Assembly (NCBI GenBank): GCA_016584305.1
Contig: JACEEZ010023411.1
Coordinates: 7,501-71,500 of the forward strand
DNA from: Chionoecetes opilio
Lineage: Eukaryota; Arthropoda; Malacostraca; Decapoda; Majidae
Length of the DNA stretch: 64,000 nucleotides
Reading direction: 5' to 3'
Made by a program: the position numbers and the translations under genes. Shown piece by piece: positions 10,900-22,942 of this stretch (positions are counted from its first letter, which is position 1; every line of letters starts with the position of its first letter). The notes beneath the pieces are model-generated. The model had not been told where the DNA came from, ran no database searches, and saw only the letters and a list, made by a program, of their open reading frames with translations.

Positions 10900-13800
10900 A
10901 ACATGAAACTATAGTTTTCAAAAACAACAAATATACAATTTAGGGTACCCTAGGTCCAATGAAAAGTGAAATTAGTTTTTTTGTTTTTGGCAGGGTTTTT
11001 CTTATGTAAAATTGTTTTTAAGGTGGTTTTGTCCGCTTCAATTTTTTTGGTTTAGCACTTTTTGCTATGAAAAATGGACTTTTATTTTTATATGCAAAAA
11101 TAGCTTAAAGTGCGATTTTGCATAGTAAAAATTTGCTCAAATGCAAAAAATGGAAGGAGATAAAATCGTTTAAAAATTCCCTTTTTACATAAAATTGGCT
11201 GCCAAATTTGAGAAAAAGAAGTTTTTTTTATAGGCGTACCCTAACCGGGGTACCAAAATATTGGTTTGGGTTTACGAGGGAGGAAGGACAAACGGGGGCG
11301 TGGGCCCGACAGCTAGGGGAAACTGCACCCAAAGGTTGAAGGGGGAGCATGTGTAGTGACAGAGGACCATTGGAAGGTACCTTTTTGCACTTTGTACCAG
11401 AGGACCCGTGCCACCTGAAAAGCCCGCGTTCAAGTGGCTCAGGCCTCTTTTATCTGCTGGTGACATACACTCCACCGGCTCCTGATCGTACTGCAAGGTG
11501 ACTCAACTAGGGCCAACACTGGGGGGGTACTAAACCCCCAATTTTGGGAAGGTGGACGCAACTCTTTTAGAGTACTGTATACGTTTGCACACAAAAGGGT
11601 TGCCCCCGCCCACCTTATCACCCGCATCGACGGGCCTACCTCTCTGACACTGGCTTACGGGTCCAGTGTGCAGTTGCTGTCCACGTGAAAGAGATCGTAC
11701 AAAGCAGGTTCGAGGAGGGCCAGGCGGTGGGAAATCTCACGGAGATCCCGGAGTAAAATCCTGGTCAACTGCCCGACCAGCAGGTCTCCTACCCGCGGTC
11801 CAGGCTGTGAAGCGGGGCGTTTTTCCCGTCCGAGTGCAGGGGATCAATGTGGCAAGGGGTCCCACTCCAGAGGCTCACCACAGCCCCTCCCCCGTGACAG
11901 GGACCAGAAAGCATGGACTAAATGGCAAAAAATGAAAAACCCTGGAAATCCCCAGTCAAGTATGCCCGCAGGTGTACTTCAAAATCTACTACAGACAGCA
12001 AGGTTTTACCCAGCAGGACGGCCCCCCGCCCTCCTCACGCAGCCAGAGTGATGAGGGCGCAGTCCAAGAAAGGGCCAAAAAGCTGTGACCTTCTACGTGC
12101 GGACAGGAGCATGGTTCGCACACTCAGAATGTTTCCCCTCTCCGATGGCGAGTCAGGTGAGGGCGACCACAGGTTCGCCCTGCCCCGATTTTGAAGCTGA
12201 GGGGTGGCGAGGAGTATGGGGGGAACAGTGTAAAACCTCGCAAACACACCCAAACTGATTGTCAGCCACCGTTTCAGACACTGATCAGTGGCAGCCTGCC
12301 CCGGTCACGAGCCGGCATTTACCTGTTCACTGTCCGGGGATCAATCCGGAAAACCTGGTCAAGCCCCTCGAGGTTCCGGGGTTTTCTATCCCACTCAGAG
12401 CACCCAAAGAGTCGTGAAGAGGTGCAGAGGCTGCGGCAGCAGTGGTGGGGAACAGGCCCGAGACGGGTTATCCGGGGTCGAGCCCACCACCGGGAGACCA
12501 TGCCCTGCTTCAGTCTAAGAAGGACATGAGGACCCGTTCTAGGCCAAGAAGGCTGTGACACTGTGAGTAGGCCTGATGAACCCAAATGATAGAAAGGCTT
12601 ACCACCTATCTTTGGAAATCATATTTGGGGCAGATGCAATAAACAGGGGCCAACCGGGCCCGATCATTTAACATTTTTTCGAAAGGGTGAAATAAAAGGG
12701 GATTTTGATAGAAAATTTGTCAAATCAAAAAGGGAAAAAAATAAAATTCTTAAATTATTTTTGGGAAATTTCATCCCTTTTTAAAAAAAAAATTTTTTTT
12801 GGCCCCCCCTGTTACATCCTTGTTTTACTTTTTTTTTAATTCGTTTTTTTTTTTTTTTAATCAGTCCCAGTTTTTGACCTCCTTTCCTTTTCCCCTCTCC
12901 TCTCCCCCTTCCCCTTTCTCCCCGCGGGGGCTTTAGAATATGAATGAAGGCCCCGGGGGGTTTTCTCCTCCCATCCCCTTTCCCCCTCTTCCCCCTTTTT
13001 CTCCTTTTTTTACTTCTTCCCTTAATTCTTTTTTTTTTCTCCTCCTCTCCTCCCCCTTTCTCTCCTCCCTCTCTCTCTCTTCCCCTCCTCTCCCCTTCTC
13101 TTCCTCCTCTCTCTCCTCTCTTCCCCTTTTCTTCGTTATAAAAATGTTCAATTTACGTTTTTTCAAGTTTCTTGTTCAAAACACACACACACACACCCAC
13201 ACCCCACAACAACAAGTATCTAAAAATTTAAAACAAAAAAATTTAAAGGAATAACTATGATAAATTACTTTTGTATATTTCCTACCCGTTCTAAATTCTA
13301 AGTCACGCCTACACTGAAAAACACGGTGTGTAATGTTATTGAAATAATTTAAAAGAAAAAAAAAGCATTTAGGTTTTCAGTTTTTGATTTCACCTTTTTA
13401 GAGTGAAGAAAATGAAAGAGAATTTGTTTAGAATTTGATGAGAGAGAGAGAGGAGAGAGAGAGAGAGGAGAGAGAAGAGAGAGAGGAGAGGAGGAGAGAG
13501 AGAGAGGGGGAGGAGAGAGGGAAAAAAAAAAAACAAGAAAAAAAAACATTCTTTATAGACTGACAAAAGGATTCATATATTTGAATTTGGAGAGGGGAAG
13601 AGAGAGAGAGGGGAGAGGAGGAGAGGGGGAGAGAGAGAGAGAGAGAGAGGGAAAAAAAAATTTTATAGACGATAAAAAATGTGATTCAATATGTTTAAAT
13701 TTGAGAGGAGAAGGGGAGAGAGAGAGAGAGAGAGGAGAGAGGGGCTTACTATCTGATTTTTAGCAAATTAGATTCTGGAGTAGGATTTTTTATTTTTTGT

Positions 13801-16800
13801 GAAGTAAGGGGACCACTACTCGGATTTAAATTTGGCCTTTGAATGCGCCCCAAATGCAGAGTTTTTTTGAGATACATAAACTGTATGTAAACACGGTTTT
13901 AAAGGGGATAAAAATTTCTTTTTTAGCATAATTTTATCCCAAAACTATTTTTCTTTTTGTTTTTCCTGAAAATTTTGTCTTTTTACCCTTTTTCCTTTAA
14001 AATATTGTGATAATAAAAACCTGGCAATTTAAAAACGACAAAACAAACAGGCAGGTGACGCTCGATGAATTTTGTGGGTTTTTTACGTTATCAAGACCCC
14101 CCTGACGCGGAGAGGACGGGGGTAGTATGGCTACTTAAGGTGTCAAGCGTTTTTGGTGTGGGGTAGCGAGAAAAAGGCTGTGGAGAGTGGGGGAAAAAGT
14201 TTTTATGGTGTGAAGGGGTGGCTGGAGTGATGCTTGACTGAGGTGTGGGGTGATTTCAAGTCACTCCGTCCCCATTTTCCCCGGCCCCTCTGTCACCCCC
14301 CCCCCGGCCCCCCCAACCCAATAAAATATTAAGTATTTTGGTGGAAAGTGACACCCACACATAACAGCACTAGTCATTCACTATCCCATCACCTATAGTC
14401 ACTGTCATGTCAGTTCTTGGTATGTACCGGGATTAATGGCAGTTTGCTCAAAAGTAATTTGTTCATATTAAATTTCCCAGCATTTTGGGTTTTTTGAGAC
14501 CCGAAAAAAACATGGGCTAGGGTTTGCATGCAAAGTGACGAAGCAGAGTGAGAATATGTCCCACAGACACCCGGGCGCGGGGAAAAAAATCGGCGGGGTA
14601 TCAGGAACCTTGGCATGTGTGTCTCATGTCGTGAGGGGTTTTGTTAACTGCGAGCTTCGAACAAACAGGGTTCAAACATTTCATAGAAACACCCCAGGTA
14701 CGAACCCTGTGATGGGGTTTACCATATTATCCCGTTTTATTAAGGGTCAATCTGTACTTATTGACGAAAATAAATCCAGGATCAAACCAGTGGTTAAAAT
14801 ATTTTTTTTTTAATTTTTTTATTATTTGTAGAAAAAAGTAGAAGCAAAACATTTTGTTTAAAATATCAGAAAAAAATTTAAAAAAATGAGTTAATGTAAC
14901 ACACTTCAGGACAAAAACGGCAGAACCAGTACACCCCGGGGCAAAATGGGGTTTTGCCCCAACCGGGCGGGGGGGCAACACCAGAAACTGGGGAAAACCG
15001 GGCCGGAAAAAAACTGGGGGCCCGGAGTAAAGGGGCCCGGGAGAAACTAGGGGCCAGGGACCAGGGCGGAAAAATGGGGGCCGGAGGACCAGGGCTGGAA
15101 GAATAGGGCGGAGGGACTTGTTTGGGTCAGGGGGGAGTGGGGGGGATGGAAATGGTCTCGGATGAAAGGATGTCTCCCAGGGAAATAGCCAAGGGAAGAT
15201 TTGACAGTGTTAATAAGGGGTGACAAAGGGAAGAGGACATAGCATACAAAAGCCCCGGTTTTAAATTTTTTCAGTATTTGGTAAATATGGACGAGGACTG
15301 CGCGGTGATTTGAGAAAAAATTTTTCCGGGGCAAAAAAGGAATTTTTCGTGCAGATTTTTTAATTTTGGAAAACCTGTTAAAATTTGTTTTTATTGTAAT
15401 TTTCCTCCCCAAAAAATAGGATCGCCTTCCATTGACAAAAAAAGTATCTCCATCAGAAAAAATGCTAAAACTTTTCAGGAAATAATAGCAGGTCTCAAAT
15501 CGGGGAAGTGACTGAATGTATGATATTATTATCCCAACCGAACCCTAAAATAAATCGACCCCTGCAAGATATTTAAACCCAACCTCCTAAAGTAGTAACA
15601 CATAGTCGCCCGTCACTGCCCCTGCATGAAAGTGCCCGGGACAATATACATATTTTTTTATCAACTATATTATTTTAAGGTTTCATGGGAGTAGTGTCGA
15701 TGTTTCCCGTAACGTGTATCGGGGGCCGTTAAAACTGTTAAAATTAGTGAAATAAGATAGATGAATGGGGGGGTCTACAGGGTTACACTGATAGATTTGC
15801 GCAAAAAGCCATTTTTTGTTTTTCTTACGTCAGTTTCGGACGTAGGGGAAACGGGAAAGGAGGCCCAGGACTCATTCCTCGGCTTTTTACAGCTGGCCCA
15901 GCGGGGGAAGCCAAGAAGCCAGCTTTTAAAAGGCCATAGTTAAAGAAAAGCAAGCTGCCAGAAGCCCGGCTTTGCGGCTTCTCACCAAAATTTGCCTTAT
16001 AGTAACTTTAAAAAAAAACTATGTAAATTTTAATATTTAAAAAAGGTAAAACAATTAAAACATATAGAGAGCAAAGGATAGAATAAACCATTGACTTTTC
16101 CGATTTTAAAAAGGATCGATTTTTTTTTTTTTTTTTTTGTTTTTTTTTTTTTTTTTTTTTTTTAAACCCCAAAAAAAAAAAAAAACACAAAAATAAAACC
16201 AACCAAAAAAAAAAAACAAATTTTAATTTTCCCAAACAAAAACCAAAACCTTTTGCTCTGTGGACTACCTCAAAATTTGGTATGTGTTTTCCCCTGTGAG
16301 CTTTTTAAGGCGCTTATGAGGCTCATTCTTCCCGCCAAAAAGTCGGGGGGGTTAGTTTTACCCGAAATTTTTTGGGGGTTCTTGGTGAGTGAAGGGTTTC
16401 CCCAAAAGAAATTTATTTGGCCCAAATTGGATCCAATCGTTTGGAAAAACGAAAATTTTGAGAAACATTGAAAAGGGGCCTCAAACCAATTTAAGTTTCC
16501 CGGATATCGCCATACTGTGGGAAATTAAAATAAATTAAAAAAATAATGTATTAATTTTTATAAATAAATTTTTTAATTTAAATTATGATAAATTTATTTT
16601 TTTTTTATTTTTTTTATTTTTTTTTTATTTTATTTTTTATTTAAAATTTTATTAATTTTAATTTTTAAAATAAATTATATTAATAAAAGTAAAATAATTT
16701 CCCAAATAAAAAAAAGGGGGAAATTTTTTTTTTTTTTTACTTATTTATTTTTTAAACACCTCTTTTTACTTTTTTTTTTTTGAAAAGAAAAAATTTTTTC

Positions 16801-17200
16801 TGGTAAAAAAAAAAGCGGAGGAGCGTTATAAGGGCCCCCCCCCCCTAGTTAAAAATTTAGGTTTTATGGATATGGGTTTGGTTATCCAGCCCAAAGGGCC
16901 TTTTTGGCACAAGCTCATAAACGGCCGACTTTTGCAATGGCCCCCCAAAAATTTTTTTTTGATAAAAATGGTTTTCTTTATAATGGCCTCCCAAAAAACG
17001 CAGGTTTTTCCTCGGGGAGTGGGGATAAGCCGGGGCGGGGGGAAGAGGGAAAAATACGGCGATGGGAATTTCGGTTTTTTGGGAAATTGATATTCCAGGG
17101 CATTTACGTCTTGTTGTGAAAACCCTTTAAAAAGCCTTTTTTCTTTAAAACTTTTTTTTAACCAAGAAAAACAGTAAAGGCCGTAAAGGAAGAAGGGTGG
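10900..17200. other. Low-complexity block, probably poor consensus; no gene callable
   Basis: Dense homopolymer runs on both strands (A, T, C and G runs), abrupt composition switches and repeated frame loss in stretches that otherwise look coding. GA-rich blocks occupy 13440-13540 and 13597-13742, pyrimidine-rich ones about 12880-13130, and 16540-16800 is almost only A and T. The style differs from flanking DNA and suggests unpolished long-read or gap-filled sequence. Short frames at 11272-12585 may be remnants of a real or duplicated gene, but I cannot name it. Confidence 0.5.
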
Positions 17201-17479
17201 GCGAAGTTTAAGTTTTCTTCTTTAAAGACTTGCTTTGATGTTTTTGGTTTAAAGCCTAAGCACATCAACCATCATAGGTCTTTTTATGTTCAGCGAAGAG
17301 GAAATTAAACCCAAAAAAATTTGCCCAAAACAACTCGAATTTTTTTCATCGTGTAGTCTTCTCTTTGTAGGCTGTAATATTCAGGGTTTATGATAGTATT
17401 AAAATACCTTTTTAATTGAGTTCCTTTTGTTGTCTTTTCCTCATAATAAGTAGTGCTACATCATGGTTTAAGTTTTTAC

Positions 17480-17660
17480 TGACGAGCCAATGAATACTCT
17501 TGAGTCTATACCAACATCACCAACTTTGCTTTGATTTATCTTTTACTCCATCCATAAACAAGTTGCAAAACCACGGTGACACTACCCATCCTTGCCTCAT
17601 GGTACCTGCATGGTACTGTCGTCTACCGATAATTTTGTCCCTACACAAATCGGGAGAACT
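17480..17660 (-). pseudogene. Non-LTR reverse transcriptase fragment, left arm
   Basis: On the minus strand this reads MRQGWVVSPWFCNLFMDGV, which matches the RT block usually written G-V-R-Q-G-C-x-x-S-P-x-L-F-N-x-F-x-D of LINE reverse transcriptases, preceded by CVGTKLSVDDSTM-like sequence. Only a short piece survives and there is no open domain. Confidence 0.65.
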
Positions 17661-17689
17661 CGCCGACAGTAATGGTTAGGTTGGTATCC

Positions 17690-18115
17690 GGTCATTTCGC
17701 CCACTTTCCATTTCGCCACACCATAGAGTCATTTCCCCCACAGGTCATTTCGCCCACACTATGGAGTCTATATGGGAGCTAGGAGGTTTAGGTTATATTT
17801 GTTTAGTGTCGAGAACCCCAAACCCCCCGCTAGGAGGTTAGGTAGATTTGTTAGGTTAGATTTGGGGTGGTTAGGTTAGATTTGGTTAGGTTAGATTAGA
17901 TTAGGTTAGATTTGGTAGTTGGGTTAGCTTAGGTTAGATTTGGTTGGGTTTTAGCATATCGGGGGTTTCAACCCCCTGTTTAGGGTGGGTTTAAATTTTT
18001 GGTTAGGTTAGGTTTATTTTGGTTAGGCAATTTTCGTCATTTCGTCCACATGTAAGTCAATTCGCCCACATATAAGAGTCAATTCCCCCACTCTAAAGTC
18101 AATTCCCCCACACGA
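17690..18115. repeat. CATTTCGCCCACA minisatellite and TTAGG-like repeats
   Basis: Units of GTCATTTCGCCCACA type (17690-17770 and 18035-18115) bracket a degenerate array of GGTTAGGTTAGATTT at about 17840-18025. The array mirrors the inverse one at 18370-18890. Confidence 0.75.
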
Positions 18116-18369
18116 TCCATGTCACGGAGTCAGTAACTATATCTTCCTCTGGCAGAAATGGAATGAACCACCAGTACCTTGGGCGAAATGACGGTAAATT
18201 TCTAGTGTTTGCCCATACTCTCCCACTTCCCCCAAACTTTTTTGGGGGCCCTGTGGAATGCGGGCTTTTCGGGTGGGGAAAAATTATGCTTTGGAAACAC
18301 GTAATTAAAGAGTTGTGTAGGGGGCTACAATTCCCTAGATCTAGGGTAATTTCCCTTTATATCTAGAGA

Positions 18370-18890
18370 AATTGCCTAACCAAAAAAAACCTAACCTAAC
18401 CAAATTTAACCTACCCTAGCAGGGGCTTGACCCACCGATAACCTAACCAAACCCAAATCAAACCCTAACCTAACCAAATCAAACCCTATCCTAACCTAAC
18501 CAAATCTAATCTAACGTAACCTAACAAATCTAATAGGTTAGATTTAGTTAGGTTAGGTTAGGTTACATGACTCCGTGACATGGATCGTGTGGGCGAATTG
18601 ACTCTTATATGTGGGCGAATTGACTTACATGCGGACGAAATGTCTTGGGGGCGAAATGACGAAAATTGCCTAACCAAAATAAACCTACTAACCAAATTAA
18701 ACCCTAACCTAGCAGGGGGCTTGACCCACCGATATGCTAACCTAACCAAATCTAACCTAAGCTAACCTAACCTAACCAAATCTAACCTATCCTAACCTAA
18801 TCTAATCTAACCTAACCTAACCTAACCAAATCTAACCTAACCTACCCAAATCTAACCTACCCTAACCTAACCTAAAAACCAATCTACCAC
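18370..18890. repeat. Degenerate CCTAA (TTAGG) interstitial telomere-like array
   Basis: Repeated CCTAACCTAACCAAATCTAA units, the complement of the array in the left arm, interrupted by GGGCGAATTGACT minisatellite units at 18590-18660. TTAGG is the ancestral arthropod telomere repeat, but these units are degenerate and internal. Confidence 0.7.
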
Positions 18891-19029
18891 CTCCTAGGGG
18901 GGGGTTTTGGGGTTCTCGACACACTAAACAAATATAACCTACCTCCTAGCTCCTATATGGGACTCCATAGTGTGGGCGAAATGACCTGTGGGCGAAATGA
19001 CTCTAGGGTTTGTGGCGAAATGGATGTGG

Positions 19030-19260
19030 GCGAAATGACCGGATACCAACCTAACATTACTGTCGGCGAGTTCTCCCGATTTGTGTGGGGACAAAATTAT
19101 CGGTAGACGACAGTACCATGCGGGTACCATGAGGCAAGGAGGGTAGTGTCACCGTGGTTATGCAACTTGTTATGGATGGAGTAATAAGAAAAAATCAAAG
19201 CAAAGGTTGGTGATGTTGGTATAGACTCAAGAGTATTCATTGGCTCGTCAAGTAACACTA
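19030..19260 (+). pseudogene. Non-LTR reverse transcriptase fragment, right arm
   Basis: Inverted copy of the 17480-17660 fragment: the same ATGAGGCAAGGAGGG and GGTGATGTTGGTATAGACTC segments in plus orientation, with additional stops and frameshifts. Confidence 0.6.
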
Positions 19261-19417
19261 AACCATGATGTAGCACTACTTATTATGAGGAAAAGACAAC
19301 AAAAGGAACTCAATTAAAAAGATATTTTAATACTATCATAACCATGAATATGTACAGCCTACAAAGAGAAGACTGCGACGATGAAAAAATTCGAGTTTTT
19401 TTTGGGCGAAATTGAAT

Positions 19418-19720
19418 ATTCCAGGTGCTATATTTCCGTGCTCGCTGACAACATGAGAAGACCTGAGGTGATGGTTGATGTGCTTAGGCTTCTAAACCAG
19501 GAAAAAGTCACAGCAGAGTCTCATTAAGAAGTAAGCAAGGGTAGGGACACTTTACGTACCTACCATTGCTTACCTTTTGACGAGGCTCTGTTATGACTCT
19601 GTTTCTTGGTTTAGAAGCCTCTCCCACATCAGCCATACCTCAGGTCTTCCTATAGTGTTGTCAGCGAGAACAGAGCACAGTAATATAGCACCTGGAATAT
19701 CAATTTCGCGCAAAATAACT
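19418..19720. repeat. Second palindrome at right edge of the large one
   Basis: Sequence 19418-19540 is repeated inverted at 19556-19720 around a short centre (GTAAGCAAGGGTAGG pairing with CCTACCATTGCTTAC). Read as protein, both arms give related peptides ending RRPEV...RLLNQE (plus arm) and GRPEV...RLLNQETES (minus arm), suggesting duplication of a once-coding piece. It is not part of a recognised family. Confidence 0.6.
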
Positions 19721-20167
19721 CTAAATTCTTCCATCGCCGTAGTTTTCCCTTCGTAGGTCCACCCGCGGCGACCCCGCCTTATCCCCACAATGCACCGATG
19801 TGAACAAACCGTGACGTAGTTATGTCTGGGGCCCATTAGAGGACAAACTTAAGTACAAAAAATTTCTACAGGGACCCCCTCAGCCGATTGACTAGAGGGA
19901 GAGGAGGCCTTGCCAAGTGTGGTGTGAGTGAGGCAGGAAGCAGGGTGTGGGGCCCGCAGGCAGGAGCAGAGTGTCAGGGCAGCGCATGGCTCTCTGTGTC
20001 CTGACTGTCATCACTGTTGCAGGTGCTGAGGTCACAGTCCAAGCCGGCTGCTACGCCCGACACTGACCCGGCTCGCTCCGGCATCCCCGAGGATTCCCGC
20101 AGGACCGGCCATCACGTGTGCTGGCCAGAGTATTGCTGCAGTGGAGGCTGTGGGGCCGGGCAGCAGC

Positions 20168-20857
20168 ATGAGTGGCCGGGAGCAGCAGGATCATTCTGCC
20201 TCAGGGGTGGGGAGGCACAGGTGTGATGGCAAGAATCACCTGGAGGCAGGCAGCTCAGGCCACAAGGCACACAGTGAGCTGAAGTGCCTGCAGTGTGACA
20301 AAACATTCAAATACAAGAGTCACCTTGAGAGACATTACTTGACACACAGTGGTGTGAAGAATTATGAATGTCTCGAGTGCGAAAAAAAATTTGCTACAAA
20401 GGATTCCCTCACCACACACACCCTGACACACAGTGGTGTTAAGAATCATGAATGTCTCGAGTGTGGAAAAAGATTTGCTGAAAAGGGTAGCCTCACCAAA
20501 CACACCCTGACACACAGTGGTATTAAGAATTATGAATGTTTAAAGTGTGGTAAAAGATTTACTAGAAAGTGTAGCCTCACCGAACACACCCTGACACACA
20601 GTGGTGTTAAGAATTATGAATGTTTAGAGTGTGGTAAAAGATTTGCTAGAAAGAGTGACCTCACCGAACACACCCTGACACACAGTGATGTTAAAAATCA
20701 TGAGTGCCTACAGTGTGGGAAAAGGTTTTGTACCATTTCTAAACTCAACAGACACACCTTTAGACACACTGGCTTGCGGGAGTTCAAGTGTGATATTTGT
20801 AGCAAGTGTTTCAAGACAAGGAATGATATTGCCAAGCACATGAAGATCCACTTTTGA
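20168..20857 (+). CDS. C2H2 zinc-finger protein, seven fingers
   Basis: Intact 229-residue frame ending TGA. Seven consecutive C2H2 fingers (C-x2-C-x12-H-x3-H) occupy about residues 42-229, for example YECLECGKRFARKSDLTEH. Linkers are mostly THSGVKN(Y/H)E instead of the common TGEKP type, and fingers 2-5 are near-identical, indicating recent tandem duplication. The last two fingers diverge, ending KCDICSKCFKTRNDIAKHMK. The frame is open upstream only to 20030, where an in-frame TGA at 20027 lies just after a possible acceptor (cactgttgcag, ending 20022); 20168 is therefore the first usable ATG and 20023-20167 probably 5' UTR. The role is probably nuclear DNA binding; the target is unknown. 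No KRAB, ZAD or BTB domain is seen; an upstream exon adding one would have to bypass the 20027 stop. Confidence 0.9.
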   Translation: MSGREQQDHSASGVGRHRCDGKNHLEAGSSGHKAHSELKCLQCDKTFKYKSHLERHYLTHSGVKNYECLECEKKFATKDSLTTHTLTHSGVKNHECLECGKRFAEKGSLTKHTLTHSGIKNYECLKCGKRFTRKCSLTEHTLTHSGVKNYECLECGKRFARKSDLTEHTLTHSDVKNHECLQCGKRFCTISKLNRHTFRHTGLREFKCDICSKCFKTRNDIAKHMKIHF

Positions 20858-21036
20858 GGTGGTGTGTTGTGTGGACAAGTGTGGCTGTACCCATGCCTGT
20901 GGGAGTGTGTCCTGTGTGGCAATGGGTGGTGGTGGTGGGCAGTGTATTACATGTGTGGTGGCAGCCGTACCCTTGTGTTCTGTGAGGGAGTAATGGCCCC
21001 AGCAGTTGTTGGGTTGGCAGTGCAGGTGTGAATTTC

Positions 21037-21042
21037 AATAAA
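21037..21042 (+). promoter_or_regulatory. Polyadenylation signal AATAAA, zinc-finger gene
   Basis: Canonical signal 180 bases after the zinc-finger stop, followed within 40 bases by GT-rich sequence (tgtgtgtttgc, tttgtgtat), as expected of a cleavage region. Confidence 0.7.
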
Positions 21043-21958
21043 TGTGTGTTTGCTTGGTAAAAACATTGTTTGTGTATATCCTCAAGAGTGTTTTGCCTCA
21101 AAATATGCCTCTGCCTCTATTTACTCTCGAATCCCATGCATAATTGTGATATGTCTCCAGAAAGCAAAGGGGAAAAGTCTTGGAGTCTAAGGAATAATTG
21201 CTAGCCATCCAAGAAAACTCAGCAAATTTATATCTTGCACTTAACAGTGAAATACATCTCTGTCCTCAGTGTAACCTAGCTAGCATTATAATCATATTAT
21301 CAAGCACTTCATATAAGAGTAAATTTAAGTCATTTAAACTTTTGATTAAGAGTCATGATGCATTGTGACGGCTGCCCAATGGTGAGTGGCGGCTGGTGGA
21401 AGTACATGCGTGGTAGTCATGGATGTGACACTCGGCAACGAAGCGCTGGACGCTGCAGTACTGGCCCCATGGCCAGTCTGCTGGCCCATTCACTTGCTGC
21501 ATATGACTATCATATAGACTGGTTTATCAGTATATATGATATACTGTAATCTTCGTAAATGTTTGTTCTATAATATTATCAAATAAAAAACAGTAAAACA
21601 CGCTAAAGAAATGCCATTACGAGACTCAGAAGAAATATGCATGAACTTAATATTCACTTAAACTCTTCGCCATTTAAAACTTTGCGAGTCAACTTTTAAC
21701 ATGAAACATATCAATAGAAGCGCAATTGTATTAGCTTTCCATTGATATATTTCGTTTTTTAATAAATGAATTAGAACCATGCATAAATTAGCGTTAAATA
21801 AATAAATTAAATAATTAATCGGGTAATTTTCCCGATTGATGAGGTTGATGAGCAGAAAGTACCGCGGGAAATTTGAATGCGGTACTGCGGTACTTTCAGC
21901 AATCCTTTGCGGTACTGCGTTATGCGGTACCGGTTTGGTAGTGCCGCAGTACCGCAGT
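21043..21958. other. No gene; short GCGGTACT repeat cluster at the right end
   Basis: No coding signal. At 21879-21958 lies a cluster of GCGGTACTGCGGTACT and its inverse, possibly a remnant terminus of a hAT-like element of the kind whose ends are built from repeated GTACC words (compare 31944-33132). Confidence 0.5.
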
Positions 21959-21959
21959 A

Positions 21960-22940
21960 CAGGGAAGTCCCGAAGATACGAGCAGTTAGGTTCCACCTGG
22001 CATACTCGTAAAGCGAAATCTCGTATAACGAAACACATAACTAATGTATACTAACATATATATGTATAACTATATATATTAATATATAATATATATATAA
22101 TATATTAATATAATATATATATATATATTTTAATAACTAATATAAGTTTGTTCCAGGACCCATCAATTTAAAAAAAAAAAAAAAAAAAAATGTTTTCAAA
22201 CTAAAATAAACATAGCAAACACAACAAACACACAGCGTCTATATTACCCACACTGTACTACTATTCTGTAGAAAAGCATTTGAAAGAGAAAATAGCACAC
22301 AAAATAACATAACTGCACATTTAAATTTAAAAATAAAAATGCATAACACTCACAAGTGGTAATGTTTTGGGGGGGAGGCAAAAAAACTGGCACGTAGCCA
22401 GCTGAGAGTTCCTGTTTACTCTCCTCAAGGCTCCAGAGAAAACAGGGGTGACTGCGTTTGCAGGGATGACTGGGTTAGAGTTCTTCCTCCTCCCCTTGAT
22501 CACTTGGGGAAGAGGAAAGATCCTCGGTGCTGCCACGTGATACAATAGACTCGAGATGGTAGGGTAGGTAAGAGACAAGAGAGGGGTGCGCAGACCTCTT
22601 CCACTGCCCACAAACTCGTCTCTGCACATCTGAATGTACATGTACAATGTACAATCCCTGTACATCGTCCAGGGATGTGAACTTTTGTAGGCCACATTGT
22701 CGTACCGAGCCACCAGAATTATCATATTTTCAGATTGATTATCGTACAACCTTAGGTAAAATCATATAGTCAGTAAATGACTTTATAATTTTAGTAAATA
22801 ACTTGGTAATTTTACTCACCCCAGTTTCAATGTCGTAGCATTGGATTTTTTATCTCTTATATTGAAAATAGACCCTAATTTACACATCTCGTATCATCGA
22901 ATTCTCGTATACCGAATGCTCGTATAACGGGACTTCCCTG
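21960..22940. mobile_element. Tc1/mariner-pogo-type non-autonomous element, TA duplications
   Basis: Left end CAGGGAAGTCCCG...ACGAG and right end CTCGTATAACGGGACTTCCCTG are inverted and flanked by TA at 21958-21959 and 22941-22942. Subterminal copies of CTCGTATAACG/CTCGTATACCG recur at both ends. Interior is AT-rich with no transposase. Such 'ends with an internally repeated word' are typical of pogo/Tigger MITEs. Confidence 0.8.
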
Positions 22941-22942
22941 TA

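Larger units (their letters stand above)
17215..19540. repeat. Large imperfect palindrome (~0.9-1 kb arms)
   Basis: Left arm about 17215-18133 and right arm about 18567-19540 are inverted copies: for example TGACGAGCCAATGAATACTC at 17480 pairs with GAGTATTCATTGGCTCGTCA near 19230, and CATGTCACGGAGTCA at 18119 pairs with TGACTCCGTGACATG at 18567. A ~430-base middle separates them. Arms carry reverse-transcriptase remnants, a CATTTCGCCCACA-type minisatellite and degenerate TTAGG-like repeats. Confidence 0.8.

Noticed and set aside
11272..12585. Possible receptor-like gene (Ig or fibronectin III-like hints such as YLFTVRG near a Ser/Pro-rich end)
   Set aside because: Frames break every few dozen codons in a low-quality block and the similarity is too faint to support a call.
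20017..20226. 69-residue frame overlapping the zinc-finger start
   Set aside because: Out of frame with the fingers, no ATG near its start that fits, no recognisable domain.
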